Shown: one piece after another, positions 47,523 to 54,662 of the stretch | Layout: each line of letters opens with the position of its first letter | Position numbering within the stretch: the stretch's first letter is position 1 | Assembly: GCA_017473345.1 (NCBI GenBank) | Contig: JAFULL010000096.1 | Location: 1 to 54,662, forward strand | DNA from: Clostridia bacterium | Lineage (GTDB): Bacteria > Bacillota > Clostridia > Christensenellales > Aristaeellaceae | Direction of reading: 5' to 3' | DNA: 54,662 nt | Position numbers and translations under genes: made by a program | Notes under the pieces: generated by a model | What the model was told of the DNA's origin: nothing | Seen by the model: the letters and a program-made list of their open reading frames with translations, nothing else | The model's database searches: none

Positions 47523-47535
47523 CCGCATTCGTAGC

Positions 47536-48600
47536 TTATCTTGCAGCCATACGGATGATCTGCTGCATGCTGTTCCACTTTTCTTCCATATCCTGCACCA
47601 GCTTCATCTGGGTGCGGCAGCGGTCCAGGTTCTGGCCCGGGCGGTCGGTATGGAAGTAAACGTCGCCGTTGAGGTAGTCGGTCAGGAAGCGCACGCCGCA
47701 TTCCAGCGTGATGGTCTTGGCGCCCAGCGCCAGCGTTTCGATCTCGTTGCGGGTCAGGCTGGTGCCGCAGGTGCTGAGGTAGCCGTCAGCATAGGCCTCA
47801 AACAGATCCAGCGACAGCGATACCTTGCTCAGATCCTGCTCGTCCTCCGCACAGGTGGATGCGCCGCCACGGATGGCGTCGCCAAAGTCGGTAACGGAAA
47901 GACCCGGCATAACGGTATCCAGATCGATGATGCACAGCGGCAGATGCAGCGTTCGGTCGAGCATGACGTTATCCAGCTTGGTGTCGTTGTGGGTCACGCG
48001 CAGGGGCAGTTCGCCGCGCGCAAGCATCTGCTGGATCATGCCGGCCTCCTCGGCGCGCAGCATGAAAAAGCTCAGCTCATACTGCACCTCATGCAGACGG
48101 CCTGCGCGGTTTTCACGGATAGCCTGCCTGAGCTGCTCGTAACGGTTGGGCGTGTCGTGGAACTGCGGAATGGTCACATTCAGCGTTTCGGCAGGGAAAT
48201 CCGCCAGCTGCTTCTGGAAGCGGCCGAACGCCTCGCCGGCGCGGCGCATGTCCTGCGCGCTTTCGGGAAGTTCCAGACATACGCTGGAGGTGACGAATTC
48301 ATACATGCGCCAGTATTCGCCCTCTTCAGTGGTCAGATAGGGCTTGCCGTCGACGGTCTCCACCAGTGTAAGCACATGGCGCGGGTCGGGGTCCTGACGG
48401 CGCAGATGCTCCGTCACGGCGATGATGTTGGCCATCAGGCCGGGTACGTCCTCAAAGACGTGGGTATTGATCTTTTGCAGAATGTAGGCATGCGGCATAT
48501 CCGTCAGCAGCAGATAAGTGTTGTTGATATGGCCGTGACCATACGGCTGGCAGTACACAGGCGTTCCTTCCAGCACAAATTGACGGTAGACGCGTTCCAT
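47536..48600 (-). CDS. nahK: N-acetylhexosamine 1-kinase-like phosphotransferase
   Basis: 354-residue APH-fold kinase, matching the bifidobacterial NahK/LnpB layout over its whole length: YGHGHINNTYLL, the HDTPNRYEQL-like PQFHDTPNRYEQL, VTHNDTKLDNVM (catalytic loop), ICIIDLDTVMPG (Mg site), GASTCAEDEQDLSKV and LECGVRFLTDYLNGDVYF. NahK makes GlcNAc-1-P or GalNAc-1-P from mucin or milk glycan sugars. ATG 48600 follows TGGAGG at 8 bases (an ATG at 48606 is too close). No phosphorylase is adjacent; substrate assignment rests on similarity. Confidence 0.85.
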   Translation of the reverse strand: MERVYRQFVLEGTPVYCQPYGHGHINNTYLLLTDMPHAYILQKINTHVFEDVPGLMANIIAVTEHLRRQDPDPRHVLTLVETVDGKPYLTTEEGEYWRMYEFVTSSVCLELPESAQDMRRAGEAFGRFQKQLADFPAETLNVTIPQFHDTPNRYEQLRQAIRENRAGRLHEVQYELSFFMLRAEEAGMIQQMLARGELPLRVTHNDTKLDNVMLDRTLHLPLCIIDLDTVMPGLSVTDFGDAIRGGASTCAEDEQDLSKVSLSLDLFEAYADGYLSTCGTSLTRNEIETLALGAKTITLECGVRFLTDYLNGDVYFHTDRPGQNLDRCRTQMKLVQDMEEKWNSMQQIIRMAAR

Positions 48601-48661
48601 AAGCATGGCCTCCAGTATTTTGATGATGTTTTAGCAAGAAAAACGAAATTCGTCTGCAAAT

Positions 48662-48690
48662 ATCATACCACACATTGGAAATGGTTTCAA
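48662..48690 (-). promoter_or_regulatory. Promoter of the NahK-like gene
   Basis: TTGAAA (48685-48690), 17-base spacer and TATGAT (48662-48667) preceded by TGG. The -35 overlaps the stop of aroK. Confidence 0.6.
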
Positions 48691-49187
48691 GCGTGCTTTA
48701 CCATTTCGACAAGCTTTGCCACGGTCTGCTCCACATCCAGCCCGTCGGTCTCCAGCACCACGTCGGCGCAACGGTAGTAGAACGGCTGACGGTAGTCGTA
48801 CAGGTCGCGCAGGGTCTGCCCCTTTTTCATGGCGATGCCGCGCGTTTTAATGTTGCTCAGCCGCTCTTCAATCGCCTCATATCCCAGATGGATGAACACC
48901 ACCAGCCCCGTCTTTTTCAGGTGTTCCATGGCCTTTTCCTCCAGCGCGACCGAACCGCCGGTGGCGATGACCGTGTTTTCAAAAGACAGGCCGCAGATGC
49001 AGTCCTCCTCCACCTGAGAAAAGCCCTCCGTGCCCAGTTCGTCCACCATCTGCTGCAGCGGCTTGCCTGCCTTTTCCTGAAGGCTGAGGTCCGTATCCAC
49101 AAAATTCATCATCAGAGCCTTGGCCGCCAGCACACCGATGGTGCTTTTGCCGCAGCCGGGCATGCCTACCAGAACGATATTGCGCAT
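48687..49187 (-). CDS. aroK: Shikimate kinase
   Basis: 166-residue P-loop kinase phosphorylating shikimate at O3 in aromatic amino acid synthesis. Walker A GMPGCGKST (8-16), shikimate-binding FVDTDLSLQ (about 29-37), TGGSVAL (about 77-83, with Ser where many have Gly) and a lid RGIAMKKGQTLRDLYDYRQPFY (in part) with conserved Arg. ATG 49187 with AGAGGG 8 bases ahead is chosen over GTG 49196. Stands apart from other aro genes. Confidence 0.92.
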   Translation of the reverse strand: MRNIVLVGMPGCGKSTIGVLAAKALMMNFVDTDLSLQEKAGKPLQQMVDELGTEGFSQVEEDCICGLSFENTVIATGGSVALEEKAMEHLKKTGLVVFIHLGYEAIEERLSNIKTRGIAMKKGQTLRDLYDYRQPFYYRCADVVLETDGLDVEQTVAKLVEMVKHA

Positions 49188-49220
49188 ATTGCGCACCCTC
49201 TTTCGCTATTTTACCCGTCC

Positions 49221-49253
49221 ATTATACCACACAAGGCCAATCTGTGGTATAAT
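49221..49253. promoter_or_regulatory. Mirror-image divergent promoter of aroK and the methyltransferase
   Basis: An 11-base perfect inverted repeat (ATTATACCACA, 49221-49231; TGTGGTATAAT, 49243-49253) separated by 11 bases. Each arm is an extended -10 (TGTGGTATAAT) reading outward, so one 33-base element supplies near-identical -10 regions to both divergent genes. Confidence 0.7.
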
Positions 49254-49286
49254 CCCTGTGAGATTCCGAAAAACCGGGAGGTTTCC

Positions 49287-50459
49287 ATGGCAAACGTTTA
49301 TCTGGTAAACAACAGGGAACAGCGCGTACACAACGGTCATCCGTGGGTGTTCCGCAGCGATATCGACCATGTGGAGGGTGCGCATCAGCCGGGCGGCGTG
49401 GTGCGTGTGCTCAGCAGCCGCCACAAATTTCTGGGCATGGCCATTTACAACCCGGCCTCGCAGATCAGTCTGCGCATGCTCAGCCGCCGCGATGAAAGTA
49501 TTAACAGCGCGTGGATCCGCAGCCGCGTCAAGCGCGCGGTGGACTACCGCCGTCACTTTGCCGACCTGAAAAGCTGCCGCCTGATCTTTGCAGAAAGCGA
49601 TGGTCTGCCCGCCGTGATCGCCGACGCATTCGGCGACGTGATCGTGCTGCAGGTGCTGTGCCTTGGCATGGAGCGTTTCAAGCAGGACATCGTCGACGCG
49701 CTGGTGGACGAGCTGCATCCCATGGGCATCTGGGAGCGCAGCGACGTGCCTGTGCGCGAGCTGGAGGGCATGGAGCAGACCACCGGTCTGCTCTACGGTG
49801 AAGTGCCCGACAAAATTGAAATGATCGAAAACGGCGTGCATTTCTGGGTGGACGTCAAGGAAGGCCAGAAGACCGGCTTCTTCCTGGATCAGAAGGAAAA
49901 CCGCGCCGCCATCGCGCCTTTTGTGAAGGATGCGCGCGTGCTTGACTGCTTCACCCATACCGGCAGCTTTGCGCTGCACGCGGGTCATTATGGCGCGAAG
50001 GAAGTCATCGGCGTGGACATCAGCGATTTTGCCTGTGAATGCGCCACCGAAAACGCCCGTCTCAACGGTCTGGAAAACACCGTGCGCTTTGAATGCGCCA
50101 ACGCGTTTGACTATCTGCGTGCCGCTCAGGATGCGCATGAACAGTTTGACGTGGTCATCCTCGACCCGCCAGCCTTCACCAAGACCCGTTCTGCCGTGGA
50201 GGGCGCTCTGCGCGGCTACAAGGAGATCAACCTGCGAGGCATGAAGCTGGTCAAAGACGGCGGCTTCCTCATCACCTGCTCGTGCAGCCAGCACGTTACG
50301 CCGCCGCTGTTTCACAACATGCTGCTGGATGCGCAGAAGGACGCGCGCGTGCAGCTGAGGCAGATCGAATGGCGCACGCAGGGCCGCGACCATCCCATCC
50401 TGCCCGCTTCTCCCGAAACGCAGTATCTCAAGTGCGGCATCTACCAGGTATTCAAGTAA
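49287..50459 (+). CDS. rlmI: RlmI-like 23S rRNA cytosine methyltransferase
   Basis: 390 residues: a PUA domain (about 1-80; NNREQRVHNGHPWVFRSDI) then a class I SAM methyltransferase with a central VLDCFTHTGSFALHAGHYGA motif I, GVDISDFA, and the LDPPAFTK catalytic motif. It resembles E. coli RlmI (m5C1962) in length and order. ATG 49287 after GGGAGG is chosen; the frame is open upstream to 48675 but antisense to aroK, so that extension is rejected. Confidence 0.93.
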   Translation: MANVYLVNNREQRVHNGHPWVFRSDIDHVEGAHQPGGVVRVLSSRHKFLGMAIYNPASQISLRMLSRRDESINSAWIRSRVKRAVDYRRHFADLKSCRLIFAESDGLPAVIADAFGDVIVLQVLCLGMERFKQDIVDALVDELHPMGIWERSDVPVRELEGMEQTTGLLYGEVPDKIEMIENGVHFWVDVKEGQKTGFFLDQKENRAAIAPFVKDARVLDCFTHTGSFALHAGHYGAKEVIGVDISDFACECATENARLNGLENTVRFECANAFDYLRAAQDAHEQFDVVILDPPAFTKTRSAVEGALRGYKEINLRGMKLVKDGGFLITCSCSQHVTPPLFHNMLLDAQKDARVQLRQIEWRTQGRDHPILPASPETQYLKCGIYQVFK

Positions 50460-50472
50460 AAGGAGATCCATC

Positions 50473-52080
50473 ATGCAATGGAGCATCATCCGTCAGCGGC
50501 TGACAGCTGACCGCCGTCTGACCGTCTGCTGCGCAATGCTTGGCGCGCTGTTTTCCGCCGTGACCGTTACAGGCTGCGAGCTTCGCAAATACGGCGTTTT
50601 CCGCGCAGGCTGTCTGCTGCCCGGTATGGCAATATTTGTGCTGCTTGGCGTGCTGTTTTTCGCTTTGGCATTCGCGCTGTTTTCGCTGTGCGATCTTCAG
50701 CGTGCCCGCGAGTTCAAACCAGAACGCCTTCTCAGCCGCATCAGCGGCAACGGCTTTCTGATTTTCCTGCTTTTGTGCGCCTGCTGGATTCCGGTATGGC
50801 TGGCCTTCTGGCCGGGCAACTTTTCCGCTGACTCGCTCACGCAGTTTTATTCCTATTACAACGAAGAACCCTATGCCCATCACCCGCTTGTGCATACGGC
50901 ACTTTTGGGCTTTTGCATGATGCTGGGCATCGACCTGCATCCTGAAGGCTATGCTACATGGGGCCTTGCCATCTATTGCGGCGTGCAGCTGGTGCTGCTG
51001 GCTGCATGCATTGCCTATGCCTGCTGGTGGATGAAGCGCCGCCGTGTGCCTGTATGGGCAAGGCTTGCGGTCACGCTGCTGTTTGCGCTGTGCCCGTTCT
51101 ATACGCCATGGGTCTTCTGCGCGCAGAAGGACGTGCTGTTTGCCGCGCTGGTCACGGTGTTCTGCCTGCAGCTGGCCGATTTGTGGAAATACGGCATGAA
51201 GCCCGTTCGGCTCATCTTTTTCATTCTGATCGGCGTGCTGATGATGCTTCTGCGCAACAACGGCGTATATGCGCTGGCGCTGCTTCTGCCCTTTGGCATC
51301 TGGTGGGCCAAGGGCCGCCGCATCCGCATGGGCGCGCTGCTGGCCGTATGCATGGCGCTATATCTGGCTGTCAACGGTCTCATGATCAGCAAAATGGAAG
51401 CCACCACCGGCAGCAAAGTCGAGATCCTTTCCATCCCCCTGCAGCAGATCGCGCGTACGCTGCGCGACGATCCGGCCGCCATCGAACTGGATGAAGACGG
51501 CGTGCTGGAAACCCTGTACGGCGAAAACGATTTGGCCGGGCTGTATCATGCGCAGATCGCCGACCCTGTCAAATGGGCCATCGACTACGACCTGCTGGAT
51601 GAAAACATCCCCTCTCTGCTGAAGCTGTGGGCGCGCATGGGCGTGGGGCATCTGAAAACCTATGTGGAAGCCTTTATGGTGCAGAACCTGCCCTACATTC
51701 TGCCCTATTCGGACATGCTGTACAACTTCGATATGACCGTCCACCAGATCGACTACTTCCCCATTGAGCAAAACTCGCTGCTGCCGGAACTCAACAAAAT
51801 CTACATGGAGTATGACAAAACACTGTCCTTCATGGGCATCCCCGGCACACGCCTGCTGAGCGAGCCTGCATTCTTCGTATGGCTGTGCGTAGCCGGTCTG
51901 GCCTATGCGCTGTGCCGCCGCGAGTACGGCCTGACGGCTGCATTCGGCATGCTGCTTGCAGTATGGTTTACCTGCCTGCTGGGGCCTGTGGCCATCATGC
52001 GCTATGTGCTCAGCCTCTATTACGCCGTGCCTGTATTGTGGGGCTGCCTGCTGATTCCCGGAGGTTTTGAACGCCGATGA
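50473..52080 (+). CDS. Multi-pass membrane protein, DUF6020-like (GT-C type)
   Basis: 535 residues with about ten membrane helices. The first large loop has FWPGNFSADSLTQFYSYYNE and HHPLVHTALLG, and a later NNGVYALALLLPFG, as in DUF6020 proteins, which look like GT-C glycosyltransferases. The substrate and acceptor are unknown. AAGGAG precedes ATG 50473. The stop overlaps the ATG of the next gene, also a GT-C-like membrane protein; they probably act in one pathway of surface glycan or lipid modification. Confidence 0.82.
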   Translation: MQWSIIRQRLTADRRLTVCCAMLGALFSAVTVTGCELRKYGVFRAGCLLPGMAIFVLLGVLFFALAFALFSLCDLQRAREFKPERLLSRISGNGFLIFLLLCACWIPVWLAFWPGNFSADSLTQFYSYYNEEPYAHHPLVHTALLGFCMMLGIDLHPEGYATWGLAIYCGVQLVLLAACIAYACWWMKRRRVPVWARLAVTLLFALCPFYTPWVFCAQKDVLFAALVTVFCLQLADLWKYGMKPVRLIFFILIGVLMMLLRNNGVYALALLLPFGIWWAKGRRIRMGALLAVCMALYLAVNGLMISKMEATTGSKVEILSIPLQQIARTLRDDPAAIELDEDGVLETLYGENDLAGLYHAQIADPVKWAIDYDLLDENIPSLLKLWARMGVGHLKTYVEAFMVQNLPYILPYSDMLYNFDMTVHQIDYFPIEQNSLLPELNKIYMEYDKTLSFMGIPGTRLLSEPAFFVWLCVAGLAYALCRREYGLTAAFGMLLAVWFTCLLGPVAIMRYVLSLYYAVPVLWGCLLIPGGFERR

Positions 52081-53552
52081 AGAAAAAATGGTTATGGGCT
52101 GATCTGCTGTGGCAGAGCGTGCTTGGTGTGCTGGCCTTCTGGGTGATCTACCGCTTTGCCGACGGCACTACGCCGCTGAGACCCAACGAATATCATTGGG
52201 ATTCAGCATTGTTTCAGGCCGTGGGCAAGCTGTGGGCAGACGGGCTTACGCCTTACCGCGAGGTGTTTGACCACAAAGGCCCGCTGCTGTTTTTGATCCA
52301 GAAGATCGCCTATCATTTCCCGCAGCCTCGTATGGCGCTGTATGTGATCGAAAGCCTGTTTGTAAGCGCATCGCTGTGGCTTGGCTATCACACTCTGCGA
52401 CTGAAAATGAAGCTGTTTTTCGCCTTTCTGGGCACTGTGCTGATGCTGGCCTTCTGGCTGCCCTTGATGGAATACGGCAATCTGTGTGAAACCTACAGCA
52501 TGCCGTTTCTGATGCTGCCGCTGCTTTTGCAGCTGCGTTATTTCAAAGATGGCCAGGCGAAGCATCCGCCCCTGTACGCGCTGATCTACGGCCTGTGCTT
52601 TGGCGCAAACATGATGCTGCGCCCCAATAACGGTCTGTTCACCGCCATCATCACGCTGATGATCACCATTGAACTTCTGTGCCGCAGGCAGTGGAAAAAC
52701 ATCCTGTGCAATGCCTGTATGCTCATCATGGGCGTACTGGCGGCAGTGCTTCCGTTCATTGCGTATTTCTCTTACCGCAAGGCAATGGTGGACTTCATCT
52801 ATGCCACATGGACGTTCAACCTGATCTATGCGGAAAGCCTTGAACTGTCGCTGCAAAGTCTGCGCAGTGTGCTGGCGTTCATCACCCCTTCGCTGGTGTG
52901 CATGTTCCTGAGCGTTTGCGCGCTCATCCGCAGGCGTTTCACCGCAGCAGCCGTGCTGCTTCTGTCAGGCGTCGGCACGGTCCTGATCACCATCAGCGGT
53001 ATCGGCTATGCACACTATTTCATGCTGCACGTACCGCTGATCGCGCTTGCGCTGTACTTCGGCTGTGAACTGGCCGAAAGCAACCGCAGTTGGCAGGTAC
53101 TGATGGCGCTGACCTGTGCAGCGTTCACGCTGTTCACGCTGCGCACTACGCTACCTATCGCCAAAGCTGAGTACCTGACCGCGCCAACAGCGGAAGAGAT
53201 CGCCCATGAACAGGCATACAACGACATGGTTGCAGCCATCGCACAGACCATCCCGGCAGACGAGCATGATGACATAGCGGCCGCAGGACTTGCAGCGGTG
53301 GATGTAGAAATGTTCCTCAATACCGACTTCCGTCCTGTCAGCCCCTACTGCTTCCTGCTGGAATGGCATTCCAGAGCCGACAGTGCCATCCGAAATGACT
53401 ATATCGAAACATTGAAACACTATACCAAGTGGGTCATTCTGCGGGTGGATCAGGTTGGCGAGCAGGTCATGCACACGCTCAACACCCGTTTTGATCTTCA
53501 CTCCACCTACGAATACGACGGCATTGAATACCGGCTGTATCGGCGCAAATAA
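52077..53552 (+). CDS. GT-C (ArnT/PMT-like) membrane glycosyltransferase
   Basis: 491 residues with about eleven helices and a soluble C-terminal tail of about 120 residues. The first periplasmic loop shows the GT39/ArnT-like HWDSALFQAVGKLW and PYREVFDHKGPLLFLI, where the acidic residues hold the metal or polyprenyl-sugar phosphate. Likely moves a sugar from a lipid carrier to a surface acceptor. Overlaps the upstream gene by four bases (ATGA). Confidence 0.85.
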   Translation: MKKKWLWADLLWQSVLGVLAFWVIYRFADGTTPLRPNEYHWDSALFQAVGKLWADGLTPYREVFDHKGPLLFLIQKIAYHFPQPRMALYVIESLFVSASLWLGYHTLRLKMKLFFAFLGTVLMLAFWLPLMEYGNLCETYSMPFLMLPLLLQLRYFKDGQAKHPPLYALIYGLCFGANMMLRPNNGLFTAIITLMITIELLCRRQWKNILCNACMLIMGVLAAVLPFIAYFSYRKAMVDFIYATWTFNLIYAESLELSLQSLRSVLAFITPSLVCMFLSVCALIRRRFTAAAVLLLSGVGTVLITISGIGYAHYFMLHVPLIALALYFGCELAESNRSWQVLMALTCAAFTLFTLRTTLPIAKAEYLTAPTAEEIAHEQAYNDMVAAIAQTIPADEHDDIAAAGLAAVDVEMFLNTDFRPVSPYCFLLEWHSRADSAIRNDYIETLKHYTKWVILRVDQVGEQVMHTLNTRFDLHSTYEYDGIEYRLYRRK

Positions 53553-53562
53553 TAACAAAAAC

Positions 53563-53598
53563 CCGGCGTTCCCTCACATAGGGGAACGCCGGGTTGAT
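53563..53598. terminator. Bidirectional terminator between GT-C gene and glyS
   Basis: Perfect CCCGGCGTTCCC/GGGAACGCCGGG hairpin with a 7-base loop; T-rich tracts on both sides. Confidence 0.92.
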
Positions 53599-53609
53599 TT
53601 TTGGTGTGA

Positions 53610-54662
53610 TCAGAAGGCCATCTTGCTCTGCAGGTAGGCAGGCAGGTCGGCGATGGCAACGCGCTCCTGAGTCATGGTGTCGCGGTCACGCACGGTGACA
53701 GACTGGGTCTCTTCGGTCTCGAAGTCGACGCAGATGCAGTACGGCGTGCCGATCTCGTCCTGACGGCGATAACGCTTGCCGATGGAGCCGGTCTCGTCAT
53801 AGTCGACCATGAAGTGCTTGGCAAGGCCCTCGTAGATCTCGGTGGCCAGGCCGCCCAGCTTGTTCTTCTGCAGGGGCAGCACAGCGCACTTGTAGGGCGC
53901 CAGCGCGGGATGGAAATGCATGACGTTGCGCACATCGCCGCCTTCGAGCTCCTGCTCTTCGTAGGCGTTGCACAGGAAGGCCAGCACCATGCGGTCGACG
54001 CCCAGAGAGGGCTCGATGCAGTAGGGGATGAACTTCTCGTTGGTCATGGGATCCATGTACTCCATGCTCTTGCCGGAGTGCTCCTGATGCTGGGTCAGGT
54101 CGTAGTCGGTGCGGTCAGCAATGCCCCACAGCTCGCCCCAGCCGAAGGGGAACAGGTACTCGAAGTCGGTCGTGGCCTTGGAATAGAAGGCCAGCTTCTC
54201 AGGCTCGTGGTCGCGCAGGCGCAGGCTCTCTTCCTTGATGCCAAGGCTCAGCAGCCAGTCCTTGCAGAAGGTGCGCCAGTAGTTGAACCATTCGAGGTCC
54301 TCACCGGGCTTGCAGAAGAACTCCAGCTCCATCTGCTCGAACTCGCGCACGCGGAAGATGAAGTTGCCGGGGGTGATTTCGTTGCGGAAGCTCTTGCCGA
54401 TCTGAGCAATACCGGCGGGCAGCTTCTTGCGGGTAGCGCGCATCACGTTCTGGAAGTTGACGAAGATGCCCTGAGCCGTTTCAGGACGCAGGTAGATCTC
54501 GTTGGTGCTGTTTTCAGTCACGCCGGCATGGGTCTTGAACATCAGGTTGAACTGACGGATGCCGGTGAAATCCTTCTTGCCGCAGGTGGGGCACACGATG
54601 TCGTGCTCGTTGATGTAGGCTTCCAGCTCAGCGTTGGTCCAGCCGTCGCCGGTCTCAGCGCC
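53610..54662 (-). CDS. glyS: Glycyl-tRNA synthetase, homodimeric type (5' end outside window)
   Basis: The C-terminal 350 codons of a class II synthetase charging tRNA-Gly. The visible part starts in the insertion before motif 2 with [20 protein letters not shown], contains [16 protein letters not shown], motif 2 [11 protein letters not shown] with [13 protein letters not shown], motif 3 [15 protein letters not shown] and the anticodon-binding domain (about the last 100 residues). The gene is cut at the right edge. Intact in what is seen. Confidence 0.97.
   Translation of the reverse strand, partial: GAETGDGWTNAELEAYINEHDIVCPTCGKKDFTGIRQFNLMFKTHAGVTENSTNEIYLRPETAQGIFVNFQNVMRATRKKLPAGIAQIGKSFRNEITPGNFIFRVREFEQMELEFFCKPGEDLEWFNYWRTFCKDWLLSLGIKEESLRLRDHEPEKLAFYSKATTDFEYLFPFGWGELWGIADRTDYDLTQHQEHSGKSMEYMDPMTNEKFIPYCIEPSLGVDRMVLAFLCNAYEEQELEGGDVRNVMHFHPALAPYKCAVLPLQKNKLGGLATEIYEGLAKHFMVDYDETGSIGKRYRRQDEIGTPYCICVDFETEETQSVTVRDRDTMTQERVAIADLPAYLQSKMAF

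Noticed and set aside
48675-49286. N-terminal extension of the RlmI-like protein
   Set aside because: Antisense to aroK and upstream of the promoter; the PUA domain begins at ATG 49287 with GGGAGG.
1-54662. Prophage, insertion sequence or CRISPR array
   Set aside because: No integrase, transposase, terminal repeats or regularly spaced repeats were seen anywhere in the window.

Overview
The window looks like chromosomal DNA from a GC-rich anaerobic member of the Clostridia (Gram-positive, probably a gut or rumen lineage). This rests on gene content: a SCIFF ranthipeptide with its radical SAM maturase, DUF1836 and DUF3343 proteins, a TM1266-type regulator, high-molecular-weight rubredoxin, a THF riboswitch upstream of folT, an AdhR-like MerR/ferredoxin-type aldo-keto reductase pair, and many canonical TTGACA/TATAAT promoters with AGGAGG ribosome binding sites. 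No phage, insertion sequence, CRISPR array or rRNA was seen. Almost every gene is compactly packed, with bidirectional hairpin terminators between convergent units.

Layout. 1-4.3 kb is carbohydrate related: a cut-off LplB-type sugar ABC permease, a NamZ/DUF1343 exo-muramidase-like protein and a GH36 alpha-galactosidase. 4.4-8.1 kb holds a DUF1836 regulator, DegV, tRNA-Leu(CAA), a Nudix hydrolase, an acidic Cys-tailed protein and a lipid kinase. 8.2-12.7 kb holds a KdgK-like sugar kinase and a complete ECF transporter (UPF0397 S component, fused double ATPase, EcfT). 12.7-16.6 kb holds an AdhR-like MerR/aldo-keto reductase unit with a diagnostic 19-bp-spacer promoter, then a GPH sugar symporter coupled to a PIG-L deacetylase. 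16.6-19.4 kb is a TM1266-family protein in an operon with an ABC importer, behind a structured leader that contains a nine-codon ORF. 19.5-26.5 kb holds CtpA protease with a PucR-type regulator, a class V aminotransferase interrupted by one in-frame TAG, DUF3343, an Orn/Lys/Arg decarboxylase and the SCIFF peptide/maturase pair. 26.5-30.8 kb has a two-component system divergent from three exported proteins that share an FMN_bind-like D-x3-G-x-T signature.

30.8-39.3 kb contains an M28-like peptidase with a PqqD-like tail, a large SH3/peptidoglycan-binding-repeat wall protein, two small genes whose translation starts lie in hairpins, a cytosolic triple-LysM protein, and an SNF2 helicase/PD-(D/E)xK nuclease pair. 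39.3-42.4 kb is a THF-riboswitch-led gene string folT-nth-obgE-yhbY that may run on into the nuclease/helicase pair. 42.4-49.2 kb holds free-methionine sulfoxide reductase, Hrb, YfbR, an AEC transporter, a Tet(M)-like translational GTPase, a NahK-like hexosamine kinase and shikimate kinase. 49.2-54.7 kb holds an RlmI-like methyltransferase, two GT-C-type membrane proteins and the C-terminal part of glycyl-tRNA synthetase.

Functional themes are glycan and amino-sugar scavenging (NamZ, alpha-galactosidase, GPH/PIG-L, NahK), vitamin uptake (ECF systems), redox and oxidative chemistry (Hrb, fRMsr, AKR, FMN_bind-like exported proteins), and RNA-level control. The least explained parts are the TM1266/ABC leader, the FMN_bind-like exported trio, the two start-site hairpins and the interrupted aminotransferase.
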